This document shows positions 46,726-56,617 of a DNA stretch of 64,000 nucleotides, piece after piece; position 1 is the first letter of the stretch; every line of letters starts with the position of its first letter. This stretch comes from Prunella strophiata. Lineage: Eukaryota; Chordata; Aves; Passeriformes; Prunellidae. Under the pieces are notes generated by a model. It saw nothing but the letters and a program-made list of their open reading frames with translations, was not told the DNA's origin and made no database searches. The DNA lies in the NCBI GenBank assembly GCA_036583965.1, contig JAZBQD010000015.1, positions 87,112,809 to 87,176,808 of the forward strand. The letters run 5' to 3'. Position numbers and translations under genes: made by a program.

Positions 46726-49700
46726 GTAAGGTTTCCCCAGAGATGCAAAGATGATTGTTTCCAGTAAAAGTCTCTTTTCTACCAGTGTTGGAAATCCCAC
46801 CTTCTCATTGTAAGGAATATCTTACACAACCACTAGCAAACTTCAAGGAAAACAGGATGCTATTTCATTCAAGTGTCATAACTGACATTTAGAGTAAATG
46901 AAAGAGTGGAAAAATTGTGAATACTAATGGCAGCAAATGGTAGGTGCCCTTAGGTGCCCTGCTTCTTCCTATTCTTCTAACAAGGGTAAGTGGATGGAAA
47001 TGAAACACGGATCTGCTAATGAACATGGCGTAATTTCTCTAGAAAAGGGAAATGAGGATTTCTTTTTTGCCTGATCTTAAACCATTTTTCTGTCAAGATA
47101 AAGTGGGTTTTGAGAAGATCACTTTGCCTTGATGCTTTTGATTTCCCCTTTGCCAGGGAAACAAGCAAGCTGCAAAGAAACAGACAAAGATTTGAGCTGT
47201 GTCATGCGGCCCAATTCAAAGAGGGAAACTGAATCGACAAAGGAAGCAAGGGGTTTATTTCTCTTTTCCATTTTACAAAATAACACATTTTCAAATTTAT
47301 TGTCAGCTCCAGTTCTTCTGGGAAAAGAGACAGTTCTGTTAACCATTGGCTGCAGTGAAGCTAAAAAGCTGGGTGTCAGGATCAAAATTCTTGAGAAAGG
47401 AGGCCTTTCTCTTCTTTGCATTTGGCCTGGATATCTTCCCAAATAAGTTGCATTGTCCTAGAGAAAAGTGTGGTTTAAAAGCCCTTTTAAAAAGTAGGAA
47501 TAAAAGTATATGGATAGCTAATCACTGAAATGTGTTGAAAACACAATGCTAAACTTCGTTGCAGTCAGGTTTGAACCCTCCTTACTATTCTGCCCTCCTA
47601 AAACTAAATTGAAACTGCTTTCACTATTTCAGATGGTGTGAAACCAGCTTAGCTTTTCAGAAAGATGCTTTTAACTTGAAAAAGGAAATAAGACTGCAAG
47701 AATTTGAAGAAAGCTGAGCTGTTCTGTCAGCTGATGGTTTGACCTATATTGTGTGATATATACAGTTCCTATTTTCAAAAGATTCATCCTAGACCCATTG
47801 TAAGAAGCTGGTTGTTTCTGTTGAAATTTAAACCAATGCTACAGTTTTACACCATAATTCTGTTAGGAAAGGTGGAACATGTTTGTATTTAATAATAAGA
47901 AGACTTTATTAAAAACTGTGAAGAGATGGTAAATGCTGGGGAGAAATGACACTGGGAAAGCAATTCTTAAGGTTCACACACTGTTATATCAAAGGTAATA
48001 GGGTAACTCCAGCTCAGCTAATTGGAACAGGATTAGTCAAAGGATGTTGCATATACAGGGCTGGTAGCAATGGCAGAAAAGTCTTCACCATCCACAAACT
48101 GTGTCAGAGCACAGACTGGCATTTACTCTGCCCTGTGCTGCACCATCAGAGTAAAGTCCCAGGGGATACCTCTCCTACAGAGGCTTCCTCCATCTCAGCT
48201 GAATGCCTACAGCTACAATGCTAAATGCTCAGAGAAAACTGAGGAAACTGCAGTGCCTTCTTTTGACATAGCAAGGGAACCTGCTTGAAACAGTGAGAAC
48301 AGAGAGGTCTGGCTGCAGGCACCGAGACTGCAGTGGAGTTACCAGGGGCACCAGCTCAGGCTGTGACAAGAAGTCAAAATGGAAATGGCTGGTGAAAAAT
48401 CCGTAATAGAGACAATAATGCCTCAAGGACACTTAGTGAAAGCAGCCAGAAATGCTGGCCTCATTCCTATATGCTATTTGTCATGTATGTCAAATATCGA
48501 CACACAGCCCTGTCAGGCATCTTAGCTTTTAGCTGCTCATGGGAACCTGGAGACACTTACAGCCCTTTCCCTCGCTGTGGTGCTCAGCCCCACACATTTC
48601 CCAGGCACTGGTGGTGTGCTGGGGAGTGCCGATGCCGCAGGTGGCGTGCACACTTCACAACAGGCTGGCTCTTGCAACCAAAGGCAGGGGGTGGAGTCTG
48701 TAAGGTAATCTTAGCTCAGTGCTGGGGCATCATCTGTCCTCAAGCTGCTATTCCTGTTTTCTTGGCCTTGACAGGTCACAAAATCTCCTTGTCAGTGTCA
48801 CCAATGAGTAATTGCCATAACAAACCCTGGATCTGTGTGGTCCATATTTTGCCTCAGACATAGATATTTTAATGTGTACATGTCCCATGTAAAAGAAGAT
48901 AGTGTGCCCTCTTATTGTCCCTTTATAAATAAGAAGGAGAGTTTCTGAATTTTATTTTTTTTTTTAATAAATAACTGTAGTTAGTCTAGAGTTTCTCTCC
49001 TCTGTCGGCTTTCAGTGTAAATTGTTCAAGCTGAGACTGGGTGCAAGAAACAGCTGGAGCGTGTTTAGTGCAATGTTTCCTCACAAAGTGGCCTTCTCCT
49101 GGGAGAAACAAGGGCAGATGAAGACGAGGAACTGCAGCTGGAGAGAGATGATCAACACTTTATCTACATGCAAAATATACTTTGCTCAAAAAAAAAGACA
49201 AGCATATTCCCAAATGGACAAGCAGATCTTTATATCAGATCTTTATATACTGGCTTGTAATAAAGCTACTTTCCTGTCCATTTTCCAGGTAGTCATGCAC
49301 AGAAGTGTAGTCCTAAGGGGTTTGGGAACAAAGCAAGTACCTGGAACAGGAGAAAAACAAACCCACACCCATGGCTCAGGCCACATCTGAACCCGTGGTG
49401 TTTCCTAGCCCATACTCATTTCTCTCAGAAAGAAAAGACTGGAACCAACAAGCCCACTCATCAAACCCCAGGCTCAAAACAGAGGGGACAAAGCAATGAC
49501 AGAGGGGCTACAGTGTTCTTGGCCAAAGGACCGTGCTGTGGAGAAAGTTCAACACCCCTCTTGGAACAATGCTTTTTTCTAATTACCTTCATTTCAGCAA
49601 GGCTTTTATGCACTCAGGAAAGGGTAGAGCCAGACAGCTCTCAGAAATCTACTGATTTGAGTCTTTGGAGACTCATTCAAAGGCGGAGCAGGCCACATCA

Positions 49701-52280
49701 CAGGTGGAAAAATTAGGCATCAAAAGTCAATTATATTAACTAATTCAAAGAAGCACCTCTGAGCAAACTGCAGGAAGACCTCACAAGTAGCTTTTCTGAG
49801 CAAAGCAACATAAAATCCAAGTGATGAACAAATCAAAATAGGAAAAAAAGAAAAGTCAGTTTTGATAAACAAACGTCTACGTACTGGAAAGGCTGACAAT
49901 GTAGTGGGCAGGATACAGGACACAGGTTCGAGGAACTCAGCTCATTTCTCCAATCCCTCATCAATTTCTGAGGGGACCCTGGACAAGTCACCAACTTGGA
50001 TTCATCCCCAGCTATCTCTAGACTTTAAGAGGATGGTGCCTAAATTTAGGGCAGTGAGCACCTTAGGCCCTTTCTCCATACTTCAGAGGGCAATTCAGAC
50101 ACCAGGTGAACCAAGATGTTAATCCAATTTAGAAACCATATCTGCTGTCTGATGGCACAAGTACTGTCCTCCATGCTTTAACTCCCAGCTCTGGACACTG
50201 GGATGGCATCACTGATTCTTTTGACAAGGCCATGGGAAAGTGACTATTATTAAAGAACATGAAACTCTGAAATGCCCTATTGAAAGGGAAAAGGTATCAG
50301 TTAGAGTAACTGCTCTTAGTGTTTTTCTTCTGAAGAATTTCTAATTGGAAGCATGGGATTTGAGTTCCTTGCAAACCAGACTTGCCAAGAAGTAAGTAAA
50401 TAAACCTGATAAAGCACATTTTCCACTAACTGTTATTTGCAAATAAGTGTTCTGTCATATGCTGCTGTGTTCACAGAAGAGGTTGTATATGAAACTAGAT
50501 CTGGTTTTCTACAAGTAATATTTTCTGTTTAGTGTTTTCTTTTTCTTTGCTAAAGCCTTCTGTTGCAGTCCTTGCACTAATCCCTTGTATTTATTGATGT
50601 TAATCTTTACGTAGCTAAACCCTTACTTGCATAACTCATTCTTAAGAGGCTGATTATTGATACATGTAACCTTTTACCATCTTTTCACACTTTTAGAAGA
50701 TGCAGTTCGTGCTGTTTGTATTTGGAACGTGAGTGATGGAATGGAGCTGAAGGACACGCAGATATATTTCTTTTTTTCTAAAGCAAACTCAAGAGTCCAA
50801 GCAGAGCTATGAGAATACATCACAGTCCTGTGGGATCAACCCAACATTTTGTGTCTGACATGGCTGAAGGTGGATGTGTCTGCAAGAGACCAGGCATAAG
50901 ACAGAGAGCTCCTTCTCTGGAATATTGCCCAATCTAAGATTTTCTGGGCCAGAAGTAAGGCCTTTGCCTTTTAGCTTCTTACTAATGCTGACACTTACAT
51001 GATAATTGGGTCAATTAAAAAATTAAATCCATCTTAAGCACCACTGTACAAATTGCTTGTAGCACAAAGGGCTATGGACTGAATTCCTTCTGGGCCTCTG
51101 TGAGCAGGACCCTGAGCTACCACAGCAGAAATGATCACTCACCTGAGCCACCCTGGCACCTCCCAGGACACACCCCTGGCAGTACCAGGCACCTCTGTGA
51201 CCTTCCCAAGGCCTGGGTGGGAGGGCTCAGGTCACCTCCCCATGTTCCACCCACAGAGCATAACGCTCTTGCCTTGCCCCTGGTATTCTAGTTTGCCTGC
51301 TGCCCCTGCACAAGAGCAGATGCAGGGCAAAAGATGGAAACAGGAGGAACTGCCACAGCTTGCTGGGACAGGGGACAGCCAAGTGCCTCCAGTGCCACTG
51401 TGGTTCACTTCAGTGGGAAGTGGACACTCTTTCTCCCACAATATCATGGCAGAAATGGACAGCTGAAGTCAGGGAGAAGTTCCTGTCAATTCTCACCTAA
51501 AAGTTACATGGATTCTTTATTCCCAGGCTATTTAAACCTTTCCCTTTTCCACCTGATGTTTCCCCCATTTTAAAGATGACTTTACTTCCAGGGAAATATT
51601 TTCCTGTTGCTTGCAGTTCTTTGTTGTGGAAAGTATAAGTGGGAGGAAGGTTTCACAACAGGTTTCATCCTCTGAAACCTGAATCTCTGCAAACCATCTA
51701 CTTGTTTTTTCTGACAATAACAATTTTAGCCCTGGGAGAAACTGTGAACTTTGCTCAGTAAAGTTGGTTTTCTCATCTATTTCAGCTCTAAGTGGAGTTT
51801 GATTTTTGTATTTTAAATGGTATCTAGTCACTGCCATAGGTGTCAGGACGTGCATGGTCTGGAAGAGCTTTTTTGATAGAGGCTTTCCTCCATCAAGGGT
51901 CATACAGCTGCAACTTTCCTCCCTAGCTTAAGTGTAATTTTGTAAGCGTAGTGAATTTTGGAAAAAAAATGATCATTGGTGATGTTGGACAGGATCTGTT
52001 TGGGCCACATGTTACAAACATATGGAGCTGAGGTTGCTGGATCACTGGCTGTCCTTCCTCCTCTCCTCAGCACTTTAATAAGTCCACAAGTGCATTGTGA
52101 GATAGGCACCCCTGTCTTTTGCTAAGCCTTGCTAACTGGAGATGAGGAGAAATTAAGAAAGTTGGTTTGCAAGAAATTAGACTTCTGCCCAAGGACTCTC
52201 ACAGTTGTAAGGAGAATTAAATACATCATAGGGCTGGGTAGTGACAGATGAGAATAAGGTAATTTCCAAGAGCTCAAATT
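46726..52280. other. intergenic, no gene recognised
   Basis: AT-rich single-copy DNA without a gene or repeat that I can support. A 13-bp unit (agatctttatatc-type) is duplicated in tandem at about 49,223-49,252. Confidence 0.6.
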
Positions 52281-52283
52281 ATC

Positions 52284-52920
52284 ATGGAATCCTAGAATGG
52301 TTTGGGTTGGAAGAGACCTTTAAGATCATTCATTTTAAAGCCCCCTTCCACTAGACCAGGTTGCTCACAGCCACATCCAACCTGGCCTTCAACACTTCCA
52401 GAGACTGGGCATCCACAGCTTCCCTGGGTAATTTGTTACAGTGCCTTACCATCCTCACAGCAAAGAACTTCCTATTCTAAACCCTGCCCTCTTCTCAGCA
52501 TACAGCCACTTCCCCCTTGTTTTATCATTATCTGCCCTTGTAAAAAGTCCCTCTCCAGCTTTCTTGCCCCACTTGAGATACTGAAGGGCTGTTCTAAGGA
52601 CTCTCTGAAACCTTCTCTTCTCCAGGCTGAAGAACTCTCTCAGCCTGTCTTCATAGGAGGGGTGCTCCAGCCCTCTGAGCATTTTTATTGCCTCCTCTGT
52701 ATTTGCTCCAACAGGTCCATGTCCTTCCTGTGCTAGGGATGCCAGAGCTGGATGCAGAACTCCAGGTGAGCTCTCACCAGAGCAGGGCAGAGGGGCAGAA
52801 TCACCTCCCTTGGCCAGCTGCCCACACTGCTCTTGATGCAGTTCAGAGTATGGTTGAATTTAGGGGCTGGAAGGGTATGTTGCCAGCTCACATGAAGCTT
52901 CTTCATCAATCAACAGCCCC
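52284..52920 (-). mobile_element. CR1 LINE 3' portion, antisense
   Basis: Begins with the CR1 tail (atcatggaatcctagaatgg, tttgggttggaagagacctt) and continues with ctagaccaggttgctcacag, aacctggccttcaacacttc and later ctgaagaactctctcagcct, which belong to the CR1 3' UTR and the end of ORF2 read in antisense. About 640 bp. The right edge abuts another CR1 tail at 52,921. Confidence 0.9.
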
Positions 52921-53300
52921 AATCACAGAATCACAGAATATGCTGAGCTGGAAGAGACCCATCAGGATCATTGAGTCCAATTCCTGGCCCTGTACAGGAC
53001 ACCCCATGAGTCACACCATGTGCCTGAAAGCATTTCCCAAATGCCTCTTGAACTCTGTCAGGCTTGGTGCTGTGACCACTGCCCTGGGGAGCCTGTTTCA
53101 GTGCCCAGCCACCCTCTGGGTGAAAAAACCCCAAGTCCTTCTCCTCAGTGCTGCTCTCAATCCACTCATCTCTCAGCATGTATTTGGGATTGGGATTTCC
53201 ATGACCCCTGTGCAGGATCTTGCACTTGGCCCTTCTGAACTTCCTGAGGTTTGCATGGACCCACCTCCCAAGCCTGTCAAGGTCCCCTCTGCATGACAGA
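52921..53300 (-). mobile_element. second CR1 LINE 3' portion, antisense, different subfamily
   Basis: A new CR1 tail starts at aatcacagaatcacagaat and reads atgctgagctggaagagacc, caggatcattgagtccaatt, then ccctggggagcctgtttcag, tgcccagccaccctctgggt. The tail wording differs from the element to its left and resembles that of the 11,880 copy, so it is probably a separate insertion of another CR1 subfamily. It ends near 53,300. Confidence 0.85.
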
Positions 53301-56110
53301 GTCAGCTCTTTGACTTGCATGTTATATAAAAAATTTTCATCTTAAAAATGGGGCATGGGCCAATAGGACAGCCCCTAAGAGGAAAGTAAGGTGCAAGAGG
53401 GGCAGTGAGGTAAGTAAGGGGACAAGTTATACAACTTTCATTTAATTGAGAATAGTGTTTCAAATCTGCAGAAAACAGCATGCTGCTCCCCTTGTTCCCT
53501 AGACAGAAAGGCACAGTTCTACAGTCTCCTTTTATTGTTTTGCTGATAAGCAGGCACTTCACATTTCTGACACTAAACAAAATGTCCTTTGGAAAAGTCA
53601 GTGCCACTGGCCTTTTCCAGCTGGAACGTTACAACCACAGCCTGGCTGGCCAGCTGAGTTTTCGCTCCGTAACACAATGTCTCAGAGGTGGCTGCCCAAG
53701 GTGCCCCAGTAGAAAGGAACAAAGCCTGCTGCAGGAGCAGCCAGCTTCAGCTGCTGCTTCCACCCTTGTCCATACATGGCAGCAGTGCAAATATGGTGCA
53801 AACTTCCCAGCTCTTGGGGTGATCTGGCTTGGCCTGCACTGGGATGACTGGTGGAGAACCTGACTTTGTGTTTCCATCCTTCAAACACTGACTGCTACCC
53901 AAAGTTTAGTCCTTTTCAGTGGATTTTATAAGGCCCTCTATTGTGAACCCTGTTGTTGGACTCCTTCTTTAAACAGCCTTAAAGTGAGCAAATTTCCCCT
54001 CTTTGATTTCCAAAGGGTATTTCTGCGTGGCACAAAGCTGGTCCTGGTACCTCCCAGTGTCCAAGCAAGGGTCAGGATTACCCCTTCCTGGGGAAACCAC
54101 CTGGCCCAGCAATCCCAGTGGCCTGAAATGACCCACCCAGGCCACTGGTAACAAATGGAACATAAGTTTGTTTTTGCATTACTCGAGCAACGAGAATAGC
54201 TTGATTCTGGTTAGTCTCAAGATCTGAAAGTGGAGCTATCAAAAATCGCTGAATCAGAGGAAATGGATCTCTGACAACAATAATATTTATGAATTCTTAT
54301 GAAAAATTGCTGAAGATGTTTTTGTTAAAAAAAAAAAAAAAAGTAGAAAAGAACACCATATTCAGAAGTGCCTGGGATGTGTTTGTGCCTTGTTACTCAG
54401 AGGAAACATGCATGCTGTTTTTGTCAGCTAACAAAATACTTTCTAACAAGGTATTCTGACAAGGCTGAAAATATCTCACACCAATGTGAGTCATTTTGGC
54501 TCCACGTGCACATCTTAGAAAAAGGAATCTCGAGAAAAAAAATCTAAATAAGCACTGGCACGAAAGACAGTCTTTAAGTGACAGGTCTGGAAAGGCTATG
54601 CATATTTGTACTCAATACAGAACGACTGCTATCTTTGAACTCACACACCCACACAACTGCTTCGTGTTTTTTCCTTTTTTTTTTTTTTTTTTAATGGCAA
54701 GAAAGAAAAAAGAGTCACCTAGTTTCTTTCCTAACTTTTGGTCACTGATAAAGTTCATTACTTCAGAGTGCTGTGGTTACTTTTTGTACGTAGCTGTGTG
54801 ACCCCTGCTGGCAGATTCTTATCATGACTGCAGCAATTCAAACACATATGTACGGTTACATTGGCATTCCGGTAAGTCCTGCCCTACATACATAAGGAGA
54901 CATAACACACAAAACGATATAATCCCTGCTCTGGAAAATAAACTCCCACGCTGGAAAGGTGTGAAAAAAAAATAGTATAACCCAGCTTTCTCCACTCACA
55001 GATGTTTCACAGGGCAGTTTTTAGAATACCTTTGATAAATAGATATGACCATCTCAGGATGGGGCCACCGGTGTTTATTCAGCATAATGGTCTAAATGTT
55101 CATTATTGCTTGGAAAGCCCCTACACTTCATCCTGTGAGAAGCAGGGAGGTTACACCGAGGAAAGGATTAGTCTCCACTTGCATTCCTTTCTTGTACTCC
55201 TCATACCATCTGCTGACATCCATTGTGGCAGAGAGGATACCAGCTAAATGGACCTTTATTCTGACTCAGCACGGCTGCAGACAGCCTGCCCGCTACGATA
55301 CAGTGGCAAGGTATCATTTGATACTTTAAAAAACTGCCCATTCACCTGCCAGACCACAATGCAACTTGCACTTAGCAGTCCCGCTCTTTGTGATAGCCAA
55401 GGTCATTTCTATTATTACAGCACAGTGCACGGAAATACCACAAATACCAAGAGAGTCTTATCTATTTATCATAGGTGAAACTGGCACGCTTCGCAGCACG
55501 ACGGCTCCATGGCGGATCGCAGGCATTTTGAGTTCACTTGATTAAGTTTATAGTCAGGGGCTGGCTCCCTCAGTTGGGACCTCAGTGGATTCCACGCCTG
55601 TCTCTATCCGTGATGGCACTGCTGCAGCCGCTCCTCAAAGGTCCAGCTTCCACACTGACTCTGCTCCTTGACAGAAGGGTGAAAACACAAACATGCCGGA
55701 AAAAAGACCTTGCCAGAATTAGCAGTGAGAGCCAAAGGCGAAGGGCGGGCACAGATCTTCCCTCCTTCTCTCCCCATCTGGCTTTACACACCTGCCCACA
55801 CCTAAAACACGCTGTGTGTTTAGCACCTTGCCTTATCATGGCAGAAAAGGATTATACCCTAATGCTCCACTGCTGCTGCCAAACCCAAACCTCCTGAGAC
55901 CTCAGAGCCCACCTGACAGGGTCTGAGGGCAGCAGGGCAGGCTCCAGCACACTCAGGCATCCATCATCCCGCACAAGGGACCCCCGTGTCCCACTGCTGG
56001 CTTCTCCCCAAAGCAGTAGCAGGAGCAACAGGTAGAGCTCAGAGCCCCGAGCCCTGAAGGCTTGAAGCCCTGAACCTTGAATTCCTGAGTTTTGAAGCCC
56101 TGAATTCCCG
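53301..56110. other. EDN1 upstream flank, no gene recognised
   Basis: Single-copy DNA with an A16 run near 54,328 and T18 near 54,676. CpG content rises from about 55,480 (several CpG in 55,485-55,525) toward the promoter. A 30-bp direct repeat lies at 56,062-56,121. No protein gene was supported. Confidence 0.6.
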
Positions 56111-56127
56111 AATTCCCGAATCCCGGA
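56062..56127. repeat. imperfect 30-bp tandem repeat just upstream of the EDN1 promoter
   Basis: The bases ttgaagccctgaa occur at 56,062-56,074 and again at 56,092-56,104, exactly 30 bp apart. Each is followed by gaattc-containing text, and the second copy runs into a 9-bp reiteration (gaattcccg, gaattcccg, gaatcccgg). The element lies about 270-340 bp upstream of the predicted start of transcription. Confidence 0.75.
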
Positions 56128-56181
56128 GCCGCCCCCAGGTGCGACGCGCGGGCAGGGCGCCCCCTGGCGGTGCCCGGCGCG

Positions 56182-56207
56182 CCCCTCCCCGCCCCCGGCC
56201 CCCTCCC
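56182..56207. promoter_or_regulatory. C-run cluster in EDN1 promoter (G-quadruplex/i-motif candidate)
   Basis: Runs of 4, 4, 5, 5 and 3 C separated by one or two bases, giving a strong G-quadruplex pattern on the minus strand and SP1-like GC boxes. It lies about 200 bp upstream of the predicted transcription start. Confidence 0.5.
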
Positions 56208-56263
56208 GCCGCCGCCGCCCCCCGCTCTTGAAGTTTGCAGGCGATTTCCTTTCCAGCCCGGCC

Positions 56264-56298
56264 TTATCTCGGCCCGCACGTTGCCGCGCGGTGACTAA
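56264..56298 (+). promoter_or_regulatory. EDN1: EDN1 proximal promoter module: GATA, hypoxia-response, AP-1
   Basis: TTATCT (reverse GATA site) at 56,264-56,269, GCACGT (reverse of the HIF core ACGTGC) at 56,276-56,281, and TGACTAA (AP-1) at 56,292-56,298. With transcription starting at 56,400 they lie at about -136, -124 to -119 and -108. These are the positions known for the GATA, HIF-1 and AP-1 sites of the mammalian EDN1 promoter, which respond to endothelial GATA2, hypoxia and Fos/Jun. The agreement in order and spacing supports both the sites and the predicted start. Confidence 0.85.
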
Positions 56299-56365
56299 TA
56301 GGAGAATAACATTGTCTCGGGATAAAATAGCGCCGGGGCTGTTTACCCGCTCCATGGGGGTTCGC

Positions 56366-56373
56366 TATAAAAG
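56366..56373 (+). promoter_or_regulatory. EDN1: EDN1 TATA box
   Basis: TATAAAAG within ttcgctataaaagggcg, about 30 bp before the predicted transcription start near 56,396-56,400. EDN1 is a known TATA-driven gene. Confidence 0.9.
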
Positions 56374-56399
56374 GGCGCCGGGGACCGCCGCGCCAGCCA

Positions 56400-56553
56400 G
56401 ACGCGCCGGGGCGCACCGAGCCGCGCCACGCAGGGCACCCGCCACGGCGCTCCGTCCCCGCAACGGGAGACACTTTCTCCGCTTTCTCCTCGCATTTTGT
56501 TAATTTTTACCCTGTTTCCCCTCACTTCTTCCACCCGCCCTCCGCCGCCCGCT
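56400..56553 (+). other. EDN1: EDN1 5' UTR
   Basis: Predicted from the TATA box to the ATG. It is GC-rich at first, with a T-rich middle part (ttttgttaatttttaccctg). There is no upstream ATG. The start position is inferred from TATA spacing and motif positions, with an uncertainty of a few bases. Confidence 0.75.
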
Positions 56554-56617
56554 ATGGATTACTGCCACATGATCGTCTCGCTGCTCTTCGTGCTCTGCCC
56601 GGGGCTGCTGCCGGCAG
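56554..56617 (+). CDS. EDN1: EDN1 exon 1 coding part (signal peptide)
   Basis: Encodes [20 protein letters not shown] and one further Ala: a short polar start followed by a hydrophobic core, i.e. a signal peptide. The donor is gcag|gtaggt at 56,618. It ends one base into a codon. Confidence 0.95.
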
